A stretch of DNA of 64,000 nucleotides from positions 62,831,033-62,895,032 of the forward strand of contig CM048845.1 of NCBI GenBank assembly GCA_026545225.1, in the 5' to 3' direction. The notes beneath the pieces are model-generated. The model searched no databases. It was not told the DNA's origin and saw only the letters and a program-made list of their open reading frames with translations. Of this stretch, positions 23,027-35,017 are shown piece by piece (within the stretch, counting starts at the first letter, position 1; every line of letters begins with the position of its first letter). This DNA is from Cornus controversa (taxonomy: Eukaryota > Streptophyta > Magnoliopsida > Cornales > Cornaceae). Both the position numbers and the translations under genes were made by a program.

Positions 23027-24040
23027 AAACCACACAATGGATTAAGTATAAGCTTTTTGAGTGAATTTCACTTACATCAAATTCTACCGATCTCTTCTCC
23101 TCTCCATCCAAACCTGGATATTGCAGAGCTCTACTTCCACTCTCCACAGCCGTAACTAAAACATTCCAAATGCAATCAATTTTAACAACAAATCAAATAG
23201 GTCAAGCCTCAAATCACAATAGTTATGACAACGATTAAGATTCTAGAATCGAAACTCACCTTTACTATAGGAGATCTTAAGCAACCACTCGATCACCTTC
23301 CAATCGACGTGACTGTCATTGACGGCGAGCACATGGAGGTTCTGTCATCGACGATAATCCTTTTCCTCTTCCTCCTCCTCCTCTGCCTCCGCCACCACTT
23401 CCACTTGACTGGGCCTCGTTGACGGTGATGTTGCGACCATCGAGGTTCTGACAATTCATCCCCTCGATTGCGATGACGGTGGTGATGAGTACCACCGCCG
23501 GTTCGGGCGGAGGAAGGTGGGAACTTGGCTTCGGCCAAATCATGGAAAGAGAGATGGTTTCGGGCTCTTGCTTGGTGGTGGCGGTGTTTTTGTATGGATG
23601 CCAAATCATGGAGAGAGAGATTGAGAAAGTGTGTGATATAAAAGATGAGAGAGAAAAAAAATAAACAAAATAATGAGTGAGAGAGTGTGATATAGGTTTA
23701 AATTTGAATTTAAGTGGGAGTGAATGATAATCGTTATATCGTAGATAGAGAGAGTAATGTTAGACTATAGATAGGCATAGATATTTTGACCCGTAAGATT
23801 ATTTTTTATTGACCGTTAAATGATAAAAAAAATTCAAACGCAAAGCTCAAATGTAACATAGATATATCATTATCTCTCTTCTCTCTCACTACACAAAGAA
23901 AAGAAAAGCTGATAATCTTCTAGGGATCGCCAAAAATTCTTAACTTTCCTTTTTCTTCTCTCAAAACTTTTTTAGTTTTTACTAAAGCTACCCTCTCTCC
24001 TTACTCTCTCTCTCTCTAAATTTTCATTTCCCAATTCTAC
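23027..24040 (-). repeat. 1-kb repeat carrying a glycine-rich RNA-binding protein fragment, copy 1
   Basis: This block is nearly the same as 53928-54874 in reverse orientation. On the minus strand, around 23418-23490, it encodes AIEGMNCQNLDGRNITVNEA followed by a Gly-rich run. That is the end of the RRM (RNP-1-proximal helix and last strand) and the start of the glycine tail of plant GRP7/GRP8-type RNA-binding proteins. The rest of that protein is not present, and sequence on either side does not match the family. GA/CT-rich tracts lie at 22900 and 24000. No terminal inverted repeats or target duplication were found, so the transposon class is open. Confidence 0.8.
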
Positions 24041-26972
24041 CCCTGTCAAAAGTAAAATTCCATTGCTTTTTGGAAGGATAGTGAAGTTTGGGAGAATAGA
24101 GTGATGTGTTTACACGTACAAATGTCAAGAAATGAATGGTGATGGAGATGCTACCCTGTGGTGGTGGACAGAAATCGTCTCCAATTAGGCTGCGCGCATT
24201 TCCTCTCCATTTGGCTCAAAAATGGTGTAGTTTTGGTGGATGGTAAAAAAAAGTTATAACTTGAGCCTGGTAAATACAGAAGATGTATTTGAACATTTAT
24301 ATAGTATAATCTTCAAAGCAATTACCAAAAATACCCCGAAGATTAAATATTGTAAAATTATAAAGAAAATACCTAAAATACCCCAGCCCCCCAAGCATTA
24401 AATGTGCCCACGTACCTGGATGAGACACATGAAATGACCGAATTGTTCAAAAATCTCCCCCCAAATTTTTAGCTTTATTCGCAAAACCCATAATCTAAAA
24501 GATGCAAAACCCATAATCTAAAAGACTAACCATTGCCATCTTCCTAAAATTTCCTAAAAAGGGTATTAGAAGTCGTAAAGGTTTTCATTCCAATTTTAAT
24601 GTGAAATTAAATTGGTTAGTTAACTTTCTCTCTCATTACTTTCTCTCTCTGTGAATGCATTCCAACTTGAACGTGAAATTAATTTGGTTAGTTCACTTTC
24701 TCTATTAATGCATTTATGGATTTTCATTTATTGATATGAATTTATTTAGTTTGTTTCCATTATGGTGTACTATTGAATGTATTTGACAGGTTCATTCATG
24801 TTAAAAAAAATTGTGAACAAAACAGATGAAATTTCCTTTTATTTATATTCTCCACTACATTACAGATGCATTAATTTTTGAAATTTTGTATTGTATAAAT
24901 TTACTCTTATTCATGTATTATTTACTCATGAATTGACACCTAAAACTGTCCAAAATAAAATTCATAATGAAATAAATTACTATGTTAGCCCTAAGTTAGT
25001 TATTGGCACAAGGTGTGAGAAAATTAGGAAATTTATTTTACTTAAATCGGATGTGTTAACTAACTCAGTCATTTACATTCAATCTGAATTTTTTTTATTC
25101 GTAATGAAATAAATTCAAAATTTATGCAATCAGTCATTGACCCACGTCATTGGGAATTGTAATGATATAATTCAAAATTTTTCTTTATTTACTCATTTAC
25201 ACTAAAAATGTGAAATTGGGAATTTTAGTGACATAAAATGGGATGTTACCTTTACTTGAGAAAATTGAGAAATTTATTTGACTAAAATGGGATGTTAGCC
25301 TTAACTAACTCGGTCATTTACCTGCAATCCAAAATTTTTTGATTTGTAATGAAATAAATTGTGAATTTATGCTAAATCAGTCATTGACTCACGTTAGTGA
25401 GAAATTGAGAATTGCAATGATAGAATTTGGGATTTTCCTTTACTCAATCATTGACACTGAAAATATGAAATTGGGAATTTTAGTGAGATAAAATGGGATG
25501 CTACCTTTACTTCAGCGATTAATCTTTTGAATCAAATATGATCGGGTGGTTACTCTACATTATTGTTTTATTGTTTGTCATTCAATACTAATCAGGCCTA
25601 AGTTATCTATTATAAACCCTGGACATTGCATATATTTCTTCAACATTTATGGCATAAACTCCACACGTCTCACCTTACACACACACACACACACAGTTGC
25701 GTGAAGTGCGAAAAAGAAAAAAATATCTTTGTTGAATGCTCTTCTAAAATATTTGTTTTCTAAGATTAAGAGAATTAGGCTATGTGTTAAGGACTATTTA
25801 TCAAAGCAAGAACTTTATCAACTCATGCCCTCAACTTTAGGAACTGATGAGGAAGATTGAGAGGTAACCAGCAGACACATAAGATAGGGGTAATGAGGTG
25901 ATGATAAGGAGGGCGATTCAAATTCAAAGAGTGTAGTCGTGTTGTTAGTGGGGCTTGTTTCACATTGGATCCGAACAAGGAAGGACTTAAACATATAAAG
26001 GTAGGTATGCATCACTGCCTAATAGATTAGATTTTTTGATTAGAGGGTAAGCGCCTGACCCGTTACATCAGTTATTCAAATTCAAACAATGGAAATTCCA
26101 GAACAAAAATACCTCCTATAAAAACATGTCTTTTTCATTTCTGGTAAAACTTTCCATCTACTCCTAGATTGTCTCTATTAAACTCTTATTTTTTATTTTT
26201 TTATTGCCAATAAGGTTGTATTAATATTAGTAGAGTCTCTCCATGAACCTATCTATCCTTACGGACAAGAAAGTACTGATTTTTTATTTGGGTTCAATAA
26301 CTTGATAGAGAAGCACAAAATAGCAGTAAAAGTGAAAATTTTGTTAGAGTATTGGACAAGATTTTTATATCATCAGGTTTATTATTTTTTAACTTAATTT
26401 ATTTTGTACTTTTATTATTATTTTTATCATAAAAATCATATATTTAGTTTGTGGCCATTTTTATTTATATTATTGATTATGTCTAATAGAAAATATGAAT
26501 CACGATATTAGAAAACTTAAAAAAAGAGTAAAATAGATAAAAATAATTCAATCCAAAAAAAGAGCTCATGATAAATTTGTTAAACTAATAATCAAAATCT
26601 AAAAAAAAAAAAATTAGATAAAAAATTAACAATAAACAATCAAGTCATCTAATTAACAACTTTGCATCTCAAAAAAATAAGAAGAATAATTTTTAAATAA
26701 AAATTATTAACTATTATTTGATATTAATATTTTAAACATAAAGCACTTTCTAGTTTTTAGCCTAAGTGCCCGCTTACTCTGCAGGAACGAACATATAGTA
26801 AGTTTAAGTTAGCATGGCATTAGATATCAGACTGAAATGGCAGCACACACCTCATTGCACACACGTGTCACATTTTTATTTCTATCATTCTATTTTTTTC
26901 CTTTCCTTCAATTGTTAATATAATATATTTGAGAATTGTTTAATCAAACATTATATATATATATATATATAT
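24041..26972. repeat. Gene-free AT-rich region with several tandem duplications
   Basis: No gene is seen. Three local duplications stand out. A perfect or near-perfect 23-bp-period repeat of GCAAAACCCATAATCTAAAAG lies at about 24481-24526. Two copies of an AANGTGAAATTAAtTTGGTTAGTT block lie at 24595-24715. A longer direct duplication of about 241 bp period spans 25016-25510 (GAGAAAATT..GAAATTTATTT, TCAGTCATTGACNCACGT, GAAATTGGGAATTTTAGTGA). A CA microsatellite lies at 25678-25696. The duplications suggest replication slippage or a decayed satellite. Confidence 0.75.
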
Positions 26973-28294
26973 ATATAATAGGGAACTGATATTGGCGCTC
27001 CACCAATATCCTTTAGCGTTTCACTCTTATATTTTCTTAAAACAAAATTATATTAAATCATATACTGTTAATACCATAATCGTATATTAAATCTTATATT
27101 ATTAATACCATAATTGCCCTTTTAAGTTAGGACTCTAATCTAATTAGTTTTTTACCTTTTCTAGATTTCTAATTGTTTCACGCTTTATCTCACATTCTTA
27201 TACTTGACATATTGTATTTTACTTACCAAAATTGTAATTTATTTTACACGAGTTGTATCTATAAAATAAGACAAATTAAATATTAGATGCATGCAATTAA
27301 TCAAACAAAACATGAAGGAATGAAAAAAAAAAAAAGCAAAGGATGAATAACATCCTATCAATTTTATTTTTTTTGTTGGAATTTTGCCGCAAAGATTCCT
27401 TAGTTAAATTATGAGAATTTACAATTAAAAAAGGATTCTAGTGAGTCACATATTTTTCTTTCCATTTCTTAATTTCTAAAAGTTCCCTTCTAAAATCAAA
27501 AGCTTTCCATAGCTTCCTTAAAGAACTATATATACATCATAAGTTCTATTTAAGTAAAAGTAAATTTTTCATTGATTTTTAATTTAATTAAATATTTTTA
27601 TTCATTGATATAAATTTTACTTCCAACTCAAATACATTTTAATCTAATCAAATAAATTTTATTATCCTAATCACATACATTTGATCAATACACTCTTAGT
27701 CATTATATTAAATCATATACTTTTCACTTCTATTTAATAATAACCCCTTCTTCCTCTTTGATCTAGACATAAATTGCGTCTATTATTCTCAACATAGCAT
27801 CTGAATGGATAAAATTAAATTCTAAAATAAAAATCATAGACTGATTCAGTAAGAAGAAATAATATTTTCATAGAAAACTCAAAAGATATATTACGAAGAA
27901 AAGTAGAACAAAAAAAGAAACAAGAAAAAAAAATCACATTACCATGGGCATTAGAATGGTTGAGTAATTCAAAGATTTCTAAAATTTCTTCAATACTAGT
28001 CTTAACAATTTTAATAACTTCCTTTAAAGTTAAGTCACACATAATTTTCATTTCTAAGTTAATCTTCTTATTTTTTAGTTATAGAGAGAGAGAGAGATGG
28101 GAAGGAACATGAGAGAAGTTGTATTTTGGTGCCAAGAATCATTACCTTATCGGATAAGGGCAATTATGGTATTAGAAATATAAGAATCAAACATGGTTTA
28201 TCATAAAGTTTTTTTTGTAATTTTTTTTAAAAAAAGATAAGAATAAAACGCTAGAGAATATTAGTAGAGCTCTAATATCAACCCCCATATAATA
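26973..28294. mobile_element. hAT-like DNA transposon, 1306 bp
   Basis: The block 26981-28286 has imperfect terminal inverted repeats of about 60-70 bp: left GGGAACTGATATTGGCGCTC, right end reading inward GGGGGTTGATATTAGAGCTC. It is bounded by the same eight bases ATATAATA (26973-26980 and 28287-28294). An 8-bp duplication suggests hAT. The left duplication lies at the edge of a TA microsatellite, so chance agreement is possible. Inside is a 78-residue minus-strand ORF (27815-28051) of unknown nature; no transposase is seen. A similar end occurs at 42852. Confidence 0.68.
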
Positions 28295-28346
28295 TTATAT
28301 GAAAAACATCCAGTCAAGTAAATGTCACCCCCAAGAGCAACTCCTA

Positions 28347-28535
28347 GAGCATCGCCAATGCCTTGTTTGGAGATGCAAAGTTGCAATATGAGGTCCAACA
28401 CTTAGCCAAAATAACGGGTCCACATTTTCTTAGCTTAGTGCATAGGAGAATTTAGAGAACCGTCTAGCGAAGCCAAAGCCACAAAAAGCGTAACTTTTTT
28501 TTTAATCAAAATCGTCTCTCTATATGTGTGCATAG

Positions 28536-28572
<37 letters not shown>

Positions 28573-28913
28573 CTTATATATTTGTTGTATTTTTTTCACT
28601 TAAACTTGTATAACTTTTACTACAAATTGAATTTTTTGATGAAAATATTTTTGTTAAATATAAAATTTCGAGAGCTTCAATTTGAGTAGCACTTAGGCTA
28701 TGTTCTGACTTAATTTTTTTAAAAAAAGATTTATTAAAATATTATTATTTTTGAGTAGCCAAATCTGGAGAAGCTGCGACGGAGCAAAAATATGAAAATC
28801 TGATATGATGATGTGGTTAACTAAAATGATGAGGTGGTTAGCTAAAATGATGACGTGACTGCACAAAATTTAAATCTGGTGATGCAAATTTAGAGATGTT
28901 GCAGGAGATGCTC
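28347..28913. mobile_element. PIF/Harbinger-related MITE, 567 bp
   Basis: Ends read GAGCATCGCCAATG on the left and, inverted, GAGCATCTCCTGCAA on the right. The flanking bases are CTA and TAA, an imperfect form of the TWA target site of PIF/Harbinger elements. The right-hand part (about 28730-28905: AATCTGGAGAAG, then GATGATGTGGTTAACTAAAAT) is close to the right end of the large element at 29162-33102 (32960-33060). It is probably an internally deleted relative of that family. CA and TA microsatellites sit at 28537-28572. Confidence 0.75.
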
Positions 28914-29421
28914 TAAACATCTTATCAAGCAATTAGCTTTTCAAATCCAATGGTACAAAGTTGGAAAGAGACCTGAAACACTATTATCCAAGAGAGAGAA
29001 AAAGGCTGCCAACTATATTAAATATATTAAATTTGAAGACAGCAGGCAAACATCGCTTGCAAACTTGTAAAGTTCATTCAGAAAAATCTGACACAATACA
29101 TTTTATGGCAATTGATTATTGGCCAGTACACATATGAGGTGGTGGTTACCAGACCACCTAAGAGCATCAGCAATGGGTTCGCTAGAGCCCATTCTAGCGA
29201 CCCAATTGCTACTGTAATCCAACAATGGCTTGGCCAAAAAAGTGGGCCAGGCCATTGCTTAGCTAAGTGGTTCACCCAATCCAGCGAACCACTTAGCCAA
29301 CCCTATTCATGTGAGCTCGTTTTAATGCGGGCCCATATTTTAGAAAGAAAAAAAACCACTAAGCCAACCCTATTCATGTGAGCTGGCTTTAATGCGGGCC
29401 CATATTATTTTAAAAAAATTC

Positions 29422-29451
29422 ACTTATCGAAACGACGTCGTTTCGATAAGT
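29422..29451. repeat. Perfect 30-bp palindrome
   Basis: Every base from 29422 to 29451 pairs with its mirror partner around the centre of GACGTC (half-site ACTTATCGAAACGAC). It lies in the left subterminal region of the PIF/Harbinger element. Confidence 0.97.
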
Positions 29452-29498
29452 AGTTTTTAAAAAAAATACTCATCGCTTTGTTAGGGATACGCATGTCC

Positions 29499-29522
29499 TG
29501 CAACGGTCATATGACCGTTGCA
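29499..29522. repeat. Perfect 24-bp palindrome
   Basis: The half-site TGCAACGGTCAT is followed directly by its inverted copy. It lies 47 bases after the 30-bp palindrome in the same transposon. Confidence 0.97.
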
Positions 29523-29839
29523 CGTCCAAACAGGCCCTAAGGGCCTGTTGGTTGCCCAGAATCTATTTTTTTGACTTTTTTAGCTTATTTTTTTTCTAAA
29601 AATTTTGAGCTCTACCAAAGAGCTGTTAAGGCATTATTTGGCAAAGCCAAATAGTGCCTAAAACAGCTTTTTTGGCTTTAAAAAAAAATTTATTGAGTTA
29701 ATTTTTTTATCCCTATAAATACACCACCCCTACATTCACTAATTTCACAACTAAAAATTCATATTTTCTCCTCATTAAGTCTAGAATTATTTTTTTTCTT
29801 CTTAATCTTAGTTAATTTTTTTTTACAAGTTCCAATTTC

Positions 29840-31043
29840 ATGGATCCAACACCACCAAATCTCAACTTTAATCCTTTATCAAATAATAATTTTTTATCAT
29901 TTGATGGCTCTTATCAATATTATGGTGGCAATTCTCAATTTCCATCTAATCAAGCAGCCGCATTTTATTCACCAGTATTGCCTCAAAGTAGTAATGTCAG
30001 ACCTTCCCGAAAGCAACTGGTTCCTCGAATGCCTAATTGGTCCAACGAAGAAGATTTGGCTCTATGCAATGCGTGGCTGGAAGTTAGCAATGATTTGGTT
30101 ATTGGTGCAGACCAAGCGAAGTTGACGTTATGAAAAAAAATTCTCATTGAATTTCAAGTATAACTTGGTGGTCCGACTGTCCGAGGTGATGGAGGTTTGG
30201 CAAATCATTGGTCCACCATCTAAGGAAAAATTAACAAATGGTCTGGATGCTTGCTCACAATTGAAAATAATCAGACCAGTGACTTCAACAATCATGATAT
30301 GGTAAGTTCATAATTTTAATTAATTTCTTTACTTTATCGTATTTAATAAGTAATTATTTTAAATAATTCGGTTCTAATTATTGTGTAATTATTTAAAGCA
30401 GATTACAGCAGCTCAACATCTATATAAATCCACTATGAATGAGGAATTTAAACTCCATGCTTGTTGGAATATTTTGAAGGACTCTCCAAAATGGCATGCA
30501 TATTGTCTTGATCAAGGAAAAAACAAATCTAAAATTGCGCGCACGAAGAAGAGGAGTACTAGAATCAACATCAATGAGCCTGTTGCTCACTCAAACCCAT
30601 CAAGTCCATTAAGTAATGCAGCGTACGAGGGTATTCTTTCTGAAGGATCACCACAATTCGTCATAAATGAATATTCACCCGATATTGCTGAATCTCAACC
30701 ATTAGAGCGACCAGCAGGACATAAGACAACAAAGCTGAGCCGAAATGAGAAGAAACAGCCAGAATATGAGATCACACACTCATCATTTGAGGTCAGTTTC
30801 CAGCAAGCAACATCCAAACTTGACTCCCCAAACAAATCTTATTATGGAGACAAAGTTGAAGCAGATGGAAAGACAACGGGAGAGAGAACTACATGAAGAA
30901 AAAAAATCTGAGAAGAGGAGTTGATGCTAAAATATCCAAATTCAACGACAATGGAAGTACAGAAAGCATGGCTTATCCGAAAACAACAGCAGATATATAA
31001 GCGAATGTGTGCAGAAGCAGATGAGAATTTGCGCAGTTCATAG
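29840..31043 (+). pseudogene. PIF/Harbinger ORF1, Myb/SANT-like protein (broken)
   Basis: ATG at 29840 opens an Asn/Pro/Ser-rich leader, then the trihelix/Myb-like domain: PNWSNEEDLALCNAWLEV (with the conserved Trp and the EED pair), GADQAKL, then FQV and GGPTVRGDGGLANHWSTI, KINKWSGCLLTIE. An intron fits near 30300-30400. The second exon (30381-30896) has AAQHLY, EEFKLHACWNILKDSPKW and a basic KIARTKKRS patch typical of a nuclear signal. The tail ends at a stop at 31041-31043. ORF1 proteins of this superfamily bind DNA and act with the nuclease. Stops at 30131-30133 and 30162 and a frameshift near 30895 disable it. Confidence 0.87.
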
Positions 31044-31494
31044 GCCTTGTTTAATCCATAATAGATATTGCATCGTTTTAAGTTATGTTTTTTTATCCAT
31101 TATGGATATTGTATCGTTTTAATTTTTTTTTATTCCATTACGGATATTGTATCGTTTTAACTTATGTTATGTTATTTTTTAATCCATTATGAATATTGTG
31201 TCGTGAAAAAGACAATTTCAGAATCAAAATTTTATTACATAATATTTTATAACATCTTACAAACATAAAAATATAACATAACTTGAAATGCCCAAAACAT
31301 AAAATGATAACAGAACTTAAAGAAAGGAGTGCATAAAAATTCAACATAACTTAAAGAAATGAGTACATAAAAAACCAACATAACTTAAAAAATGGAGTAC
31401 ATAAAAAACCAACATAACTTAAAAAGATAGGAGTACATAAAAAATCAACATAACTTAAAGATAGAAGTACATAAAAAAAAACATCACTTAAAGA

Positions 31495-32839
31495 TTTTCA
31501 TATGAATGACCAATCTGATTCCACATCTATTATATCAGATCCTTCCTCAATTGCGTATTTGTCTCTCTACTACGGTACTAAGTTTAGCGAGCGTAGATGT
31601 GTGCCGCAAAAACATTGGGGTCTAATCTTCGAGTGTGATTCAGAATACTCTTTTTCGGTGGTAGCCAAATTCCAGTATTGTCGTGACACTCATCTTCAAT
31701 AATCATGTTGTGAAGGATTATGCATGTTCTCATTATGAGACACAAGTCCATCTTCTCCTAATATTTAACTAGTCGTTGCAGTATTGCCCACTTAATTTAC
31801 AAGACCCCAAATGTTCGCTCCACATCTTTCCTGCATGTCTCTTGCCTTTCCTCAAACATTTTTTGTTTTGGAGTTCTTGGATTTGGGATGGTCTGCATCA
31901 AAGTTGCCCATTTTAGGTATATACTATCAGACAGGTAATACTCCGTGCTATACTAATGTCCATTCACCACATAATTAACTAGAGGCATTCTGTCACTGAC
32001 AATACGGTTGAATACGGAGGAATGATCCAACACATTTTATATCATTATGTGAACCAGCCATTCCAAAAAGGAATGCCAACACCACAAATCTTTTGAGGCT
32101 AATACCTCTAATATTAGAGTAACCTTATGGGTGCGGCCCTTATGTGTGTGCCATGCCACACCACTGGGCAATTTTTCCAATCCTAATGCATACAGTCGAT
32201 GGAACCAAACATACCTGGGAATCTTCTACCCTCCCCTTCTTGAAGCAGTCGTGCGATGTCGGTTTCGTTTGATTCGTGCATGTACTGTTGCTCATACACA
32301 GCAACAACAACAGTACAAAATGCCTTCAAACAACTTATTGCAGTATTCTCACCGATTTTAATATACTCGTCAAATGAATCGACTGGTCCACCATATGCGA
32401 GAATGCGTATTGTAGTTGTTATCTTCTGGATAGAAGACAACCCCAAACGACCACTCGCATCCCTTTTTTGGACGAAAAAGTCGTCATAAGCTTGAACATC
32501 ATTCAGGATATGAAGAAATAGTTCTCAGCGCATCCTGAATCGTCTATGAAATTGCTCAGGTGTGTATAAGAAATTCTTGTCAAAGTAATCTTTCATTAGC
32601 TGACAGTGGCTTCCTTCTCGATCACGATGAATAAACCGCCACCTATGAGCTGATGGAAATACTTGCGCTATAATATCCGACGTACAGAAACTCATAATTT
32701 CTTTGTAGGTAGATACATGATTTTTAAGCAATTTGTCAAGATCTATGGATGAAGAAGATGACGAAGAACGTGGAGAACTAGAATCTGGTAAGTGAACTTT
32801 TGAAATAATAAAAGTAGTGATAATTTTATGAATGAGCAA
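31495..32839 (-). pseudogene. PIF/Harbinger transposase (DDE_Tnp_4 nuclease), broken
   Basis: Read leftward from 32839: a Ser-rich N-terminus, RRFRMR, then a helix-turn-helix-like region (GLSSIQKITTTIRILAYGGPVDSFDEYI). Next is GRRFPGMFGSIDCMHW, which holds the first catalytic Asp (32190-32446). Downstream fragments include DRMPLVNYVVNGH, YLSDSIYLKWATLM (second Asp site degraded), and KDVERTFGVL with the catalytic Glu (about 31820). The end has ESDWSFI near 31500. Stops at about 32530, 32170, 32030, 31960 and others, and at least one frameshift, break the frame. It would cut the transposon ends and insert it at TWA sites. Confidence 0.88.
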
Positions 32840-33105
32840 ATGAGTGTTTATATAAGATGAAAAATATAGTCGTTGGAAATATAGCCATTAGTAAATAAAT
32901 AAATAAATATTTAATAATTTAAAATTTAAATTTTTTAAAAAATAAAATATTATTATTTTTAGTTGGCAGAAATCTGGAGAAGTTGTTGTGGAGCCAAAAT
33001 TTAGAGATCCTGACATGCTGATGTGGCTAACTAAAATCCTAACGTGGCTGGCTAAAATTCAAATTTGAATAACCACTTTTGGCTAAGCCATTGTGGATGG
33101 CCTAA

Positions 33106-34155
33106 TAATTTCTCCTAACCGAATAGGCTAGCCAAGCACCTCTGGCCCCATTGATTGTGTGAAGTGGGACCAATGATGAATTTGTCTTTTAATGAAAAAA
33201 TTTATAAATTTACTATTTCAGAAATTTGGCTCAAAAATTTGGCCAAGTGTTAGATTTCAATAGCAAAATCATAAAATTTTGAAATCAAAGTCCCTATAAT
33301 AATTTCCTATAATTTATCATGATGATCATTTGAATTTCTTAAGCTCCAAACAATTTCTTTTGGTCATTTAACTCGCAAGTTGAATCTGTAACTCAAAGCA
33401 AAAAAGTCTATTGTATACTAAAATTGAAATATAAGATTTTGATTTTCTTGGATTTTCATTTTGCAAGTATTTTTATTGAATTCAAATAGAGGACATTTTG
33501 CTTAATTACATTGAATAACTTAATGTAAATCGAAATATAAGATATATTTCAAAATAACTTAATTCATTTCGATTGTTGGTAAATGTGTGTGGATTAAGAA
33601 GTTCTGTATGAGCTTATGAGATTTGTAAGTTGACTAACAAATAGTGGATTAGAATTTGAGTCTAACAGCTCATACTTGTGTTTAATGTTTTATGTGATTG
33701 AAGAAAATTTTATATAGGACCAATTCCTTCTCCCCCTTCTGGTATCATTTCTCAGCCTCTTCATTTCCTTTTTCCTCTGATTTGGACATCTTCAATGGTC
33801 ATTGGTTTGCATAGTTCTTTAGTTTCATGGGGCTATAAACTTTTATAAAAACATTGACATGAGAACTTGATGCTCACTTACATCCAAGGATATGAAGCAA
33901 TGTGCTATATTTGAAAGTTCATTGTCATTTCTATTATTGTGATCAAGTGGTGTTGCTCAATTAAATCATTTTTGCATTTCCTTATTATGCAAGGACAGTT
34001 TGTATGTGTTGCATATAATCCCACACAGCAACATCTCCACAATGCTTCTCTCTATCAACAAACATGGCCCTTTTTATGGTACATATAATCCCACAAAATA
34101 ACTTACATCAAACATGGAGAAGCATGTAACTTACTGTCCTCATGCGGATGGAATT
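33106..34155. other. No gene seen
   Basis: AT-rich DNA without coding pattern. A short TTTGGCNAAGTGTTAGATTTC stretch at about 33226-33262 resembles internal parts of the nearby Harbinger MITEs and may be a fragment. Confidence 0.5.
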
Positions 34156-34347
34156 TTAAAGCGCCATGCATCTATGACCATACAAGGAAATGAAGACACA
34201 GAATAGGAGATCAAGAAAGCTCAAATTCAGGTACTGATATATGCAGCATGGCAGTTGCCTCACATCTTCACTATCTTCGAAACCTGACAAGCACATGACG
34301 CAGTCATGCTGACAAGTTTCTTCATTCATGACCGCCATCTCTTGCAT
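34156..34347 (-). pseudogene. RING-H2 zinc-finger fragment
   Basis: The minus-strand reading includes ETCQHDCVMCLSGFEDSEDVRQLPCC. This matches the first half of a plant RING-H2 finger (C-x2-C, then a Leu/Pro-Cys) of ubiquitin E3 ligases. After the third Cys the expected C/H-x-F-H part is replaced by YQYLN, so either an intron starts here or the finger is broken. No other exon of such a gene was found on either side. It is probably a remnant. Confidence 0.6.
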
Positions 34348-34774
34348 ATACTTGAACGTTAAGTATAAATACGGTTGGGTGCTTAACTCTTAAAGTGGCC
34401 TGTCTGAAATCTGATGGGACAACTGGTGATGATTCGTGCACCAACCTGACATAGTTAGACTGTAAATTAAAAGTGCAATGGCAATGATTCCAATCAGCAC
34501 AATGCCATATTGTGTGAAATGCTTAGAAGGGCTTGGAGAATTCTCATTTCTGAAGCCGGAAAGGAATAGGAGCTTAATTTAGGTGCTTATTAGAGGTTGA
34601 CATAGATTCTTAAGATTTCAAGGATTCAGTATTTTGGGTTCCCCTACTTTTTCCTAAGGATTTTCTCATTTACAAGCATATATAAGGCGATATATTCAAT
34701 GGCATCAAAACAAAATAGCCAGTTAAAAATGTCGCCAACCAAATCTATATAAATATTATAGTTGTAGAAATGAC

Positions 34775-34852
34775 AATGGAAATTGTGTTCCTCCCAAGGA
34801 AGCCGAATAATACATGGTGGGGGACATGTTCCTCCCAAGGAGGTTGAATAAT
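34775..34852. repeat. Short direct repeat
   Basis: GTTCCTCCCAAGGA followed by GCCGAATAAT or GTTGAATAAT occurs twice, about 41 bases apart. Confidence 0.7.
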
Positions 34853-35017
34853 GTTAAGTAGCCAAAACAATATTACACCTATGATAGGCAAAGTGTAAAC
34901 CATCGCAAGAAATCAGAGAGCTTGTTTTCAAGAAAATATTAGCAACATACAAAAAATGTGTTCTTACATTTGATGGAACAAAGACATTATCTTGACATCA
35001 CAAACAAGAAGCTATAG

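Larger units (their letters stand above)
29159..33105. mobile_element. PIF/Harbinger DNA transposon, 3941 bp
   Basis: The block 29162-33102 has short imperfect inverted ends (left GAGCATCAGCAATGGG, right inverted GGCCATCCACAATGGC) and TAA on both sides (29159-29161, 33103-33105), the 3-bp target duplication of this superfamily. It contains both genes expected of an autonomous element: a Myb/SANT-like ORF1 on plus and a DDE nuclease on minus, facing each other. Both carry stops, so it cannot move by itself. The left subterminal region has two perfect palindromes and a possible nested foldback (29536-29661). Confidence 0.9.
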
